From the NCBI GenBank assembly GCA_965370435.1, contig CBDUUP010000277.1, positions 1 through 6,187 on the forward strand: 6,187 nt of DNA, given 5' to 3'. Below, piece after piece: positions 1 through 5,928 of the stretch. A program made the translations under genes and the position numbers. Below the pieces are notes generated by a model. The model was given only the letters and a program-made list of their open reading frames with translations. It searched no databases and was not told the DNA's origin. Positions within the stretch are counted from its first letter, which is position 1, and every line of letters starts with the position of its first letter. The stretch comes from CBDUUP01 sp965370435 (GTDB lineage: Bacteria; Chloroflexota; Anaerolineae; Anaerolineales; UBA11579).

Positions 1-10
1 CTAAGTGTTT

Positions 11-32
11 CAACATTTCACCAACATTTAAC
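11..32. repeat. Tandem 11-bp direct repeat, two copies
   Basis: CAACATTTCAC (11-21) is followed directly by CAACATTTAAC (22-32), with one mismatch. The first copy also contains the left arm of an inverted repeat whose right arm is at 108-118. No function can be assigned. Confidence 0.6.
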
Positions 33-38
33 TTAACA

Positions 39-46
39 AAGCGCTT
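39..46. promoter_or_regulatory. Second AAGCGCTT octamer, possible operator
   Basis: This is the same 8-bp palindrome as the core at 124-131, spaced 85 bp centre to centre, about eight helical turns. The flanks are not palindromic (CA before, GG after), so it would be the weaker site of a pair. Chance recurrence cannot be excluded. Confidence 0.25.
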
Positions 47-82
47 GGGGGTATACATAAAGTTTTTTGTAATATTTATGTT

Positions 83-109
83 TTCTCCGTGTTCTCTGTG
101 TCTCCATGG
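83..109. repeat. Degenerate tandem 9-bp repeat
   Basis: Three units follow one another: TTCTCCGTG (83-91), TTCTCTGTG (92-100) and TCTCCATGG (101-109). This kind of CTCTGTG/CTCCGTGG text is, to my recollection, common as spacer sequence in Chloroflexota and some other phyla, but I could not check that. Confidence 0.5.
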
Positions 110-120
110 TGAAATGTTTG

Positions 121-134
121 AATAAGCGCTTATT
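121..134. promoter_or_regulatory. Perfect 14-bp palindrome, candidate operator
   Basis: AATAAGCGCTTATT equals its own reverse complement. Its core AAGCGCTT fits the AANCGNTT half-site pattern typical of LacI-family operators. The same octamer occurs once more upstream at 39-46. The site lies about 90 bp ahead of the TATAAT box of the acs gene. Regulator binding is an inference; no regulator gene is in the window. Confidence 0.35.
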
Positions 135-224
135 TGATAGTTGCATTAACAAATTGACCACTGGCTAAGATTTGATTTGCAGAATCGATAGCAAAATTCA
201 ACCCAGAACGCCTAAAAAATCCCG

Positions 225-230
225 TATAAT
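225..230 (+). promoter_or_regulatory. -10 box of the probable acs promoter
   Basis: This is a perfect TATAAT. No good -35 lies at 16-18 bp upstream (202-207 reads CCCAGA), which suggests an activator-dependent or otherwise assisted promoter. The start point would be near 237, giving a leader of roughly 68 nt before the chosen acs ATG at 305. Confidence 0.5.
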
Positions 231-292
231 ACAAAGCAGGTATAAAATGATTGATACAGTCAAAATTACGCCATAAGCCAACCTCACCGGAA

Positions 293-298
293 AAGGAG
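293..298 (+). promoter_or_regulatory. Ribosome binding site that fixes the acs start
   Basis: AAGGAG sits 6 nt before the ATG at 305. The alternative in-frame ATG at 251 has no comparable site and would add 18 residues outside the conserved family sequence, so 305 is preferred. Confidence 0.85.
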
Positions 299-304
299 CA
301 ACCC

Positions 305-2338
305 ATGAGCGACAAGGAATTCGTAGACGTAAGCGAAGCGCAGATCGCCGTCCATTGGCACGAGGAGGAGAAAATCCCCCCTCCGGCGAATTTCATCGCC
401 CAGGCCAACATGACCGACCCCCGCATCTATGATCGCTTCAACCTGGAGAACTTCCCCGAGTGTTTCAAAGATTACGCCGACCTCTTGAGCTGGGACCGTT
501 ATTGGCACACCACTCTGGACACCAGCGAGGCGCCCAGTTGGAAATGGTTTGTGGGCGGGAAGCTCAACGTCAGTTACAACTGCGTGGACCGTCACCTCGA
601 CGCCTATAAGAACAAGGCCGCCATCATTTACGTGCCCGAGCCGGAGGACGAACCCCACACCGTCATCACCTACCAGGAATTGTACGTTCGGGTCAACGAA
701 GTGGCTGCCATGCTGGAAAATTTCGCCGGACTGAAGACCGGAGACCGCGTCACCATCCACATGCCTATGGTCCCCGAACTGCCCATCACCATGCTGGCCT
801 GCGCCCGGTTGGGGATCATCCATTCGGTGGTGTTTGGCGGCTTCAGCGGCCAAGCCTGCGGCGAAAGGATCGCCGACTCCGGCAGCCGAGTGTTGATCAC
901 CATGGACGGCTATTACCGCAACGGCAAACTGCTTGACCACAAGGTCAACGCCGACATGGCGGTGGAAGCTTCCCAGGCAGAAGGACAGGAAGTGGATAAG
1001 GTTTTGATCTGGCGGCGAAAGCGCGGGGAATACGTCTCCAAATCGAAGCTGGTCGAGGGTCGCGACTTTATGATGGATGAGGTGTGCGCTCCCTACAAAG
1101 GCCGCACGGTCGATCCAGTTTCCATGCCTGCTGAGGCCCCCCTCTTCCTGATGTACACCAGCGGCACCACCGGAAGTCCCAAAGGATGTCAACACAGCAC
1201 TGGCGGCTACCTGGCTTACGCCGCCGGGACCTCCAAATACGTTCAAGACATCCACCCCGGAGATGTCTACTGGTGCATGGCCGACATCGGCTGGATCACC
1301 GGACATTCCTACATCGTCTACGGGCCGTTAGCGCTGGCCGCCACCTCCGTGATGTACGAGGGCGTCCCCACCTTCCCCGACGCGGGGCGGGCCTGGCGCA
1401 TCGCCGAACAGCTCAACGTCAACATCTTCCACACTGCCCCCACCACGGTGCGCATGTTGCGGAAGGCCGGGCCGGAACTGCCCGCCAAATATGATTTCAA
1501 ATTCAAGCACATGACCACCGTGGGCGAACCCATCGAACCCGAGGTCTGGAAATGGTATTACCACGAGGTGGGCAAGGGGGAGGCCGTGATCGTGGACACC
1601 TATTGGCAGACCGAGACCGGGGGCTTCCTCTGCAGCACCATGCCCGGCATCCACGCCATGAAGGCCGGAAGCGCAGGCCCTGGCGTGCCCGGCATCCATC
1701 CCGTCATCTATGACGAGGACGGCAGCGAGATGGAACCCGGCTCCGGCAAGGCGGGCAATATCTGCATCCGCAACCCCTGGCCGGGCGGCTTCCAAACCAT
1801 CTGGGGAGACCATGCGCGCTATGTGGAAACCTATTACGAGAAATACTGCCGGGATAAGGAAAGCAAAGACTGGCAGGATTGGCCCTACTTCACCGGCGAT
1901 GCCGCCGTCCTGGCCGCCGATGGGTATTACCGCATCCTGGGCCGGGTGGACGACGTCATCAACGTCGCCGGTCATCGCCTGGGCACCAAAGAACTCGAAT
2001 CCGCCTGCCTGCTGGTTGACGAGGTCGCCGAGGCCGCCGTAGTGCCGGTGGCCGATGAACTCAAAGGCCGGGTGCCGGATATTTACATCTCCCTCAAGCC
2101 GGGCAAGAAAGCCAGCGCCAAGATCGAGAAGGCGGTGGTCAAAGCCATTGAGACCTCCATCGGGAAGATCGCCCGCCCCAAGAACGTCTACATCGTGGCC
2201 GACATGCCCAAGACCCGCTCCGGCAAGATCATGCGCCGGGTGCTGGCCTCCATCTCCAACGGCCGCGACATCGGCGACGTGACCACCCTGGCAAACCCCG
2301 ATATCGTAGAAAACATCCGCCAAATGGTGCAGGGTTGA
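305..2338 (+). CDS. acs: Acetyl-CoA synthetase (AMP-forming acetate--CoA ligase)
   Basis: This cytosolic enzyme activates acetate with ATP to acetyl-AMP and then forms acetyl-CoA. The protein has 677 residues; the E. coli enzyme has 652. An ACAS N-terminal region (SWDRYWH, then WFVGGKLNVSYNCVDRH) precedes the adenylation domain, which carries the phosphate loop YTSGTTGSPKG at 284-294 and YWQTETGG at 433-440. The hinge region GRVDDVINVAGHR is at 546-558. The C-terminal PKTRSGK ends at Lys641, the catalytic lysine that Pat-type acetyltransferases modify in Salmonella Acs. The acyl pocket residues aligned to Salmonella V310/T311/V386/W414 are I331, T332, V406 and W434. The tryptophan marks a short-chain pocket, and the I/T/V/W set matches a characterised methanogen acetate enzyme. 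The C-terminus (TTLANPDIVENI) aligns with the end of E. coli Acs, so the gene is complete. It ends in its own terminator and is probably monocistronic. A propionate preference is less likely. Confidence 0.96.
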   Translation: MSDKEFVDVSEAQIAVHWHEEEKIPPPANFIAQANMTDPRIYDRFNLENFPECFKDYADLLSWDRYWHTTLDTSEAPSWKWFVGGKLNVSYNCVDRHLDAYKNKAAIIYVPEPEDEPHTVITYQELYVRVNEVAAMLENFAGLKTGDRVTIHMPMVPELPITMLACARLGIIHSVVFGGFSGQACGERIADSGSRVLITMDGYYRNGKLLDHKVNADMAVEASQAEGQEVDKVLIWRRKRGEYVSKSKLVEGRDFMMDEVCAPYKGRTVDPVSMPAEAPLFLMYTSGTTGSPKGCQHSTGGYLAYAAGTSKYVQDIHPGDVYWCMADIGWITGHSYIVYGPLALAATSVMYEGVPTFPDAGRAWRIAEQLNVNIFHTAPTTVRMLRKAGPELPAKYDFKFKHMTTVGEPIEPEVWKWYYHEVGKGEAVIVDTYWQTETGGFLCSTMPGIHAMKAGSAGPGVPGIHPVIYDEDGSEMEPGSGKAGNICIRNPWPGGFQTIWGDHARYVETYYEKYCRDKESKDWQDWPYFTGDAAVLAADGYYRILGRVDDVINVAGHRLGTKELESACLLVDEVAEAAVVPVADELKGRVPDIYISLKPGKKASAKIEKAVVKAIETSIGKIARPKNVYIVADMPKTRSGKIMRRVLASISNGRDIGDVTTLANPDIVENIRQMVQG

Positions 2339-2347
2339 TATAACCTC

Positions 2348-2390
2348 TTAGACCCTTGGGGTTTTCAAACCCCAAGGGTCTAACTTTTTA
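2348..2390 (+). terminator. Strong intrinsic terminator after acs
   Basis: The arms TTAGACCCTTGGGG (2348-2361) and CCCCAAGGGTCTAA (2370-2383) form a perfect 14-bp stem around the 8-nt loop TTTTCAAA, followed by CTTTTTA. It begins 9 bp after the acs stop. The perfect symmetry also fits a dispersed palindromic repeat that has been recruited as a terminator. Confidence 0.9.
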
Positions 2391-2399
2391 ATGTCATTT

Positions 2400-2408
2400 T
2401 GGTAATAT
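2400..2408 (+). promoter_or_regulatory. Extended -10 promoter of the FAAL-like gene
   Basis: TGG followed by TAATAT (2403-2408) matches the extended -10 form TGn-TATAAT with one mismatch. No convincing -35 is seen, and an upstream one would overlap the acs terminator. The start point would be near 2415, giving a leader of about 20 nt with no Shine-Dalgarno sequence. It supports independent transcription after the terminator. Confidence 0.45.
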
Positions 2409-2434
2409 ATTGATCGCCTACAAACTCTAAAACT

Positions 2435-4114
2435 ATGCAGGATTCATTCGTCCAACGTTTCATTCATAAGGCCAGAACTTCTCCTGACCAACTCGCTGTA
2501 GTTATTGTGAGCGAGGACGGAGAAGAAGAAGTGACCTATGGGCGGCTTTTTTCCACTGCTCAAGGGCATGCCTTAAGGTTGAAGTCACAAGGCATCCAAG
2601 CGGGGGATTTGGTTGTCCTGGTTTTGCCGCATGGGATGGAATTGTTTTCAGGGATTTGGGGCCTCTTTTTACTAGGCGCAGCGCCTTCCATTCATAAATA
2701 CTTGCTCCCCGCCCAAGATACCGCCATGTATATCAAACTCGCCCACGACCTCCTCAATGACGTAGGCGCGGAGGCTGTATTAACTTCCCCGTCCTTTGCA
2801 GACCAGTTCAGCGTGCAAGAGCCTGGAGCGAAATACAAGATAATTCATTCCGGCCAGCCCAATGCCGGATTGGAAGAAAATCTCCATTTTGATTTTCTGG
2901 ACGCCATCAACCCGGAGGACACTGCTCTCATTCAATTCAGCAGCGGCACCACCGGCCCCCGGAAAGGAGTCGTCCTCACCTGGCAAACCGTCACCGATTA
3001 TCTGGAGGTTGACGCCATAACCTTTGACACCCGTCCGGGTGACGTGTTCGTCAATTGGCTGCCCCTCAACCATGATATGGGCCTTATCGGTAATTTTCTA
3101 CTCCCTTTTGATATGGGGATACCCATTGTCCTCATCTCCCCCTTCCATTGGGCCAAAGACCCTGCCATCCTCTTTAGAATGATCAGCAAATACAAGGGCA
3201 TCTCTACCCGCATGCCCAATTCCGCCTTTAATTTTTCCGCCTCGGTGGTTTCGGATGAAGACCTGGAAGGCGTGGACCTCAGCAGTTGGCGCTCATGTTT
3301 GAACGGCGCCGAGCAGATCTACGACCAGAGTTTGCGGGTGTTCGAAGAACGATTTTCAAAATATGGACTTAAACATTCCGCCTTGCGCCCTGCTTATGGG
3401 ATGGCCGAGACAGTTCTAGGGATCACCCACACCCCCATCAATCAGGATTACGTTGTGGATTGGGTGGATAACGAGAAGTTCCATGCGGAAAATAAAGCCG
3501 TTCCAGCCCCTCCTGAAAGTGAAAACAGCCGCGTGTTTGTCTCCAGCGGGGTGGCCTATCGCGGCGTCGAGATCAGGATTATAGATGAGCAGGAGAAGAC
3601 CCTTCCCGACCGCCGCGTCGGTGAGATCGTTGTCCGCAGCCAGACCATGATGAAAGAATACCTCAACCAACCCGAGATCACCAGAGAGACCATCAAAAAC
3701 GGCTGGCTCTCCACCGGAGACCTGGGTTATCTGGTTGAAGACCAATTGTTCATTTGCGGCCGGAAGAAAGACCTGATCATCGTCCACGGGCAAAACATTT
3801 ACCCCGAAGATATTGAATTTACGGCCAATTCATTTCCCCAGGTCCGCGCAGGACGCTCGGTGGCCTTCGGCATTCCCGATGATCGCACCGGAACCGAGAG
3901 GATCGTTCTGGTCGCCGAATTAAGAAAGCGCCTGGATCAAGAAAAGAGAAACAAATTATCCCGCGATATCAGGAGCCAATTGAGCGGCTCTCTGGGTATC
4001 CTGGTCCAACATATTCACTTTGTCGAAAAAGGATGGGTGATAAAAACCTCCAGCGGAAAAGTGGCCCGTTCGGTCAACAGAGAAAAATACCTGGCCTCTT
4101 TCAACCCGTTATAG
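2435..4114 (+). CDS. Fatty-acyl-AMP ligase-like adenylate-forming enzyme
   Basis: The 559-residue protein belongs to the AMP-binding (ANL) superfamily and most resembles the FAAL branch. FAALs make acyl-AMP from a fatty acid and ATP and pass the acyl group to a carrier protein rather than to CoA. Visible motifs are the phosphate loop FSSGTTGPRKG (168-178), WLPLNHDMGLIG (208-219, close to the FAAL form WLPLxHDMGLIG), YGMAET (321-326), STGD with the ribose-binding Asp429, GRKKDLIIVHGQNIYPEDIE (442-461) and TSSGK with Lys542. Residues about 335-372, running into VFVSSG, correspond to the FAAL-specific insertion, followed by LPDRRVGEIVVRS. No membrane segment is seen. The ATG has no Shine-Dalgarno sequence, but residue 1 starts a normal FAAL N-terminus. 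By eye the gene is less GC-rich than acs. No carrier protein, PKS or NRPS gene is adjacent. A long-chain acyl-CoA ligase is the main alternative. Confidence 0.82.
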   Translation: MQDSFVQRFIHKARTSPDQLAVVIVSEDGEEEVTYGRLFSTAQGHALRLKSQGIQAGDLVVLVLPHGMELFSGIWGLFLLGAAPSIHKYLLPAQDTAMYIKLAHDLLNDVGAEAVLTSPSFADQFSVQEPGAKYKIIHSGQPNAGLEENLHFDFLDAINPEDTALIQFSSGTTGPRKGVVLTWQTVTDYLEVDAITFDTRPGDVFVNWLPLNHDMGLIGNFLLPFDMGIPIVLISPFHWAKDPAILFRMISKYKGISTRMPNSAFNFSASVVSDEDLEGVDLSSWRSCLNGAEQIYDQSLRVFEERFSKYGLKHSALRPAYGMAETVLGITHTPINQDYVVDWVDNEKFHAENKAVPAPPESENSRVFVSSGVAYRGVEIRIIDEQEKTLPDRRVGEIVVRSQTMMKEYLNQPEITRETIKNGWLSTGDLGYLVEDQLFICGRKKDLIIVHGQNIYPEDIEFTANSFPQVRAGRSVAFGIPDDRTGTERIVLVAELRKRLDQEKRNKLSRDIRSQLSGSLGILVQHIHFVEKGWVIKTSSGKVARSVNREKYLASFNPL

Positions 4115-4152
4115 AAATCACTGTTGCGCTGAACTAATCAACAGGAAAGTTT

Positions 4153-4192
4153 TTCAGTGGTTCAGTGTTTCAGCGAATCAGTGTTTCAAAGT
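4153..4192. repeat. Degenerate 8-bp-period tandem repeat in a convergent spacer
   Basis: Five units follow in register: TTCAGTGG, TTCAGTGT, TTCAGCGA, ATCAGTGT and TTCAAAGT. The third unit is complementary to CGCTGAA at 4127-4133, so a 7-bp stem is possible. A weak 6-bp hairpin (CTGTTG 4121-4126, CAACAG 4139-4144) followed by TTTTT at 4150-4154 is the only terminator-like structure after the FAAL gene. No gene is seen in 4115-4229. Confidence 0.55.
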
Positions 4193-4229
4193 CTTCGCGC
4201 CTTCCTAGTTAATAAAATCATTCACCCTC

Positions 4230-5000
4230 TCAAGCGCTCCCGTCCTCCTCATGCAGCGCGGCGATCTGCTCCGCCGACATCCCTTCGATGATGGGCCAGT
4301 CTCCCTGCTCCTGCAGGCGTTCCTTCCCCTGGAAATCAATCAAATGCCCCGATTTGGTCGCCTTGGTCTCCAGATAGAATTGGTTGTGCGGGTTGGGGGG
4401 CAATATGTGGGGAATCCGCTCAGTGACGACGATCCCGTGTCGGGTCAGATCTTCGATCTTGCGCGGATTGTTGGTCATCAAGCGGATGGATTTAACCTTG
4501 AGGGAAAACAGCATGTGGGCGGCTACGCTGTACTCCCGCTCGTCGTCCCGGAATCCCAACGCCAGGTTGGCCTCTACCGTGTCGTAGCCGTGATCTTGCA
4601 GCCCATAGGCCCGCGCCTTATTGGTGAACCCGATACCCCGGCCCTCCTGCCGCATGTACAAGAGCATACCCTTGTCCATCTGGCCGATCTGGGTTAAGGC
4701 CGATTCCAACTGGTCTCGGCAATCGCACCGCAGCGACCCAATCGCGTCGCCGGTCAAACATTCCGAATGTACCCGCACAGGGAGGTTCTCCGCCCCGCAC
4801 ACGTCCCCATGCACGAAGGCGGCGTGTTCTTTATCGTCCCGGTTATTATAAAAGGCGACCACCTGGAAATTCCCAAACCGGGAGGGAAGGTCGGCTATCG
4901 CCGCGATCTTAACGCATACTTGTTCAGCGCCTAAACCTTCGCAATCGTGATCCTGATTTTCGTCCAGCAATTCTTTGATCTGCATAGGGGAAATGGACAT
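4230..5000 (-). CDS. ribA: GTP cyclohydrolase II
   Basis: This enzyme hydrolyses GTP to 2,5-diamino-6-ribosylamino-4(3H)-pyrimidinone 5'-phosphate, formate and pyrophosphate, the committed step of riboflavin synthesis. The 256-residue protein has the zinc-ligand motif ECLTGDAIGSLRCDC (Cys81, Cys92, Cys94), RQEGRGIG (117-124), KARAYGLQDHGYDTVEAN (128-145), DDER (152-155) and TNNPRK (176-181). Tyr132, Asp153 and Arg155 align with E. coli Tyr105, Asp126 and Arg128. Keeping that tyrosine favours the normal product over the formylated one reported for a Streptomyces paralogue. It is a stand-alone RibA: no DHBP synthase (RibB) domain is fused. It is longer than E. coli RibA (196 residues), by about 27 residues at the N-terminus and more than 30 at the C-terminus (from about 222). 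The start has a good ribosome binding site. It lies 42 bp downstream of the reductase gene, probably in the same operon. The stop codon faces the FAAL gene. Confidence 0.95.
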   Translation of the reverse strand: MSISPMQIKELLDENQDHDCEGLGAEQVCVKIAAIADLPSRFGNFQVVAFYNNRDDKEHAAFVHGDVCGAENLPVRVHSECLTGDAIGSLRCDCRDQLESALTQIGQMDKGMLLYMRQEGRGIGFTNKARAYGLQDHGYDTVEANLALGFRDDEREYSVAAHMLFSLKVKSIRLMTNNPRKIEDLTRHGIVVTERIPHILPPNPHNQFYLETKATKSGHLIDFQGKERLQEQGDWPIIEGMSAEQIAALHEEDGSA

Positions 5001-5007
5001 CTTATCT

Positions 5008-5013
5008 ACCTCT
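5008..5013 (-). promoter_or_regulatory. Ribosome binding site of ribA
   Basis: Read on the minus strand this is AGAGGT, 7 nt before the ATG at 5000. It favours this start over the in-frame ATG five codons later, which follows a pyrimidine-rich stretch with no such site. Confidence 0.75.
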
Positions 5014-5042
5014 AAAGGGATTTGGATTTTAGGGTTCTCTGG

Positions 5043-5729
5043 TTACCGAACTGTGTAATGCACTATGATACCACCGTCCTCCACCGCCTCAACCGACTCC
5101 AACTGTAGCTCAAGAGCCTCATCTCTGGACAACCCCGCCCCATCTGCCAGCGTGGGCGCGTCCGAACCCCCGAAAATGAGCGGGGCCATGTACAGGTAAA
5201 TCTCGTCAACCAATTTTCGTCTCAGCAATTCCGAGTTCAACGTCCCGCCCCCTTCCACCAGCGCTCTCGCCACCCCTTGCTCCCGCAGCGTTTCCAGCAC
5301 GGCCTCAAGGTCCACCCGCCCCTCTCCCGCCACAAAGACCTCCGCGCCCCGTCCTCGCAATCCTTCAATTTGTTCTGGCGTACTGCGTTCGGTGGTGAAG
5401 ATCAACACCCGTGCCGGCCCCTCGGAAAGAAACTTGCTCTCAGGCCCCAACGCCGCCTCCGATACGATCCCCACCTTGATAGGATTCTCATCCCCGCCCC
5501 GCCCCAGACGTTGAGCGCGCAATTCGGCGGACTTCACCGTCAGCCGCGGGTCTTCGTCCAGCAGCGTCCTCCCCCCGACGATCACCGCGTCGCTCTCCGC
5601 CCGCAGCCGGTCCACCCGCGCCCAATCCCCCGCGGAGGAGATTCCCGCCCCTCCCCGCTCGACGGTGTCAATCTTCCCATCCGCCGTCATAGCAACATTC
5701 AACGTCACCCAGGGACGCTTCTCATCCAT
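5043..5729 (-). CDS. Stand-alone RibD C-terminal-type pyrimidine reductase (riboflavin synthesis)
   Basis: The 228-residue protein has the DHFR-like fold of the RibD C-terminal domain and of archaeal/fungal RIB7-type reductases. These use NAD(P)H to reduce the ribosyl group of the pyrimidine intermediate to ribityl. Motifs are RPWVTLNVAMTADGKI (5-20), RLRAESDAVIVGGRT (41-55), LDEDPRLTV (57-65), VEGGGTLN (158-165) and MAPLIFGG (181-188). The length suits a single reductase domain. The zinc-dependent deaminase half of bacterial RibD is missing, and no truncation is apparent because the domain starts right after the ATG. There is no clear Shine-Dalgarno sequence. A weak TATACA (minus strand, 5746-5751) lies so close that the leader would be only about 10 nt. 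ribA follows after 42 bp, so both probably act in flavin synthesis. The substrate could be the diamino or the deaminated pyrimidine; sequence alone does not decide. A specialised flavin-like pathway is possible but unsupported here. Confidence 0.88.
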   Translation of the reverse strand: MDEKRPWVTLNVAMTADGKIDTVERGGAGISSAGDWARVDRLRAESDAVIVGGRTLLDEDPRLTVKSAELRAQRLGRGGDENPIKVGIVSEAALGPESKFLSEGPARVLIFTTERSTPEQIEGLRGRGAEVFVAGEGRVDLEAVLETLREQGVARALVEGGGTLNSELLRRKLVDEIYLYMAPLIFGGSDAPTLADGAGLSRDEALELQLESVEAVEDGGIIVHYTVR

Positions 5730-5790
5730 GAGGATTCACAATTCTTGTATAAAGGGGAGGGGGTACAGACATCGGGCTTCTATTTTAATG

Positions 5791-5825
5791 TAAAGACCCA
5801 GCTATTGGCGTTAAGCTGGGCTTTA
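5791..5825 (-). terminator. Terminator-like hairpin after tRNA-Asp
   Basis: The arms at 5791-5803 and 5814-5825 pair over 12 bp with one bulged A (5796) and a 10-nt loop. Read on the minus strand, the core AGCTGGG arm is followed by TCTTTACATT, a modest T-rich tail. Its place 15 bp past the tRNA 3' end and the AAAGCCCAGC shape suggest an intrinsic terminator. The tail is weak, so partial read-through into the reductase and ribA genes is possible. Confidence 0.6.
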
Positions 5826-5839
5826 CTGGGGGTCCTTTC

Positions 5840-5918
5840 TGGCGGTCCCGACGGGATTTGAACCCGCGATCTCCGGCTTGACAGGCCGGCATGTTGAACC
5901 AGACTACACCACGGGACC
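5840..5918 (-). tRNA. tRNA-Asp (anticodon GUC)
   Basis: On the minus strand the 79-nt gene folds as a full cloverleaf. The 7-bp acceptor stem is GGTCCCG with CGGGACC. The D arm is GTGT with ACAT, including one G-T pair. The anticodon stem CCGGC with GCCGG encloses the loop CTGTCAA, with anticodon GTC at 5882-5880. The variable loop has 5 nt, and the T arm is GCGGG with loop TTCAAAT. The discriminator is G73 and CCA is encoded (5842-5840). Anticodon GUC and G73 fit aspartate identity. Position 38 is A, where E. coli tRNA-Asp has C. Confidence 0.96.
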
Positions 5919-5928
5919 AGCGGACAGT

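Larger units (their letters stand above)
12..118. repeat. Inverted repeat with 11-bp exact arms
   Basis: AACATTTCACC at 12-22 is the exact reverse complement of GGTGAAATGTT at 108-118. With a one-base indel the arms extend to 9-22 and 108-122. The arms enclose about 85 bp, including one AAGCGCTT site and most of the 9-bp-period repeat. The arrangement resembles a small intergenic repeat element or MITE, but no target-site duplication is visible, so it is reported only as an inverted repeat. Confidence 0.45.
1..250. other. Non-coding leader upstream of acs, rich in small repeats
   Basis: No credible gene is seen here on either strand. The stretch is AT-rich compared with the acs gene that follows. 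It holds a tandem 11-mer (11-32), an 11-bp exact inverted repeat (12-22 against 108-118), a degenerate 9-bp tandem repeat (83-109), two AAGCGCTT palindromes, a 7-bp AT-only inverted repeat (ACATAAA at 55-61, TTTATGT at 75-81) and a TATAAT box at 225-230. The left edge shows no continuing reading frame: the frame starting at base 1 stops at 36. The region probably combines acs control sequence with intergenic repeat material. Confidence 0.6.

Noticed and set aside
251..304. Upstream in-frame ATG adding 18 residues to Acs
   Set aside because: It lacks a good ribosome binding site, while AAGGAG lies 6 nt before the ATG at 305.
130..426. Minus-strand frame across the acs leader and 5' end
   Set aside because: It overlaps the acs promoter and start, has no conserved motif and gives an odd composition.
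284..1306. Long minus-strand open frame opposite acs
   Set aside because: It is an antisense shadow of a clear acs gene. Its translation is low-complexity, with His/Gly/Val runs and no recognisable domain.
1328..2323. Second long minus-strand frame opposite acs
   Set aside because: It has the same antisense character, driven by the GC-rich codon pattern of acs, and no family resemblance.
4153..4192. CRISPR-like array
   Set aside because: The units are 8 bp and contiguous without spacers, and no cas genes are present.
5730..5830. FMN riboswitch ahead of the riboflavin genes
   Set aside because: None of the conserved RFN-element blocks can be recognised. The only structure is the tRNA-side hairpin.
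5277..5861. Plus-strand frame opposite the reductase gene and reaching into the tRNA terminator
   Set aside because: It is Pro/Arg-rich shadow translation, and it overlaps a well-supported minus-strand gene and the terminator hairpin.
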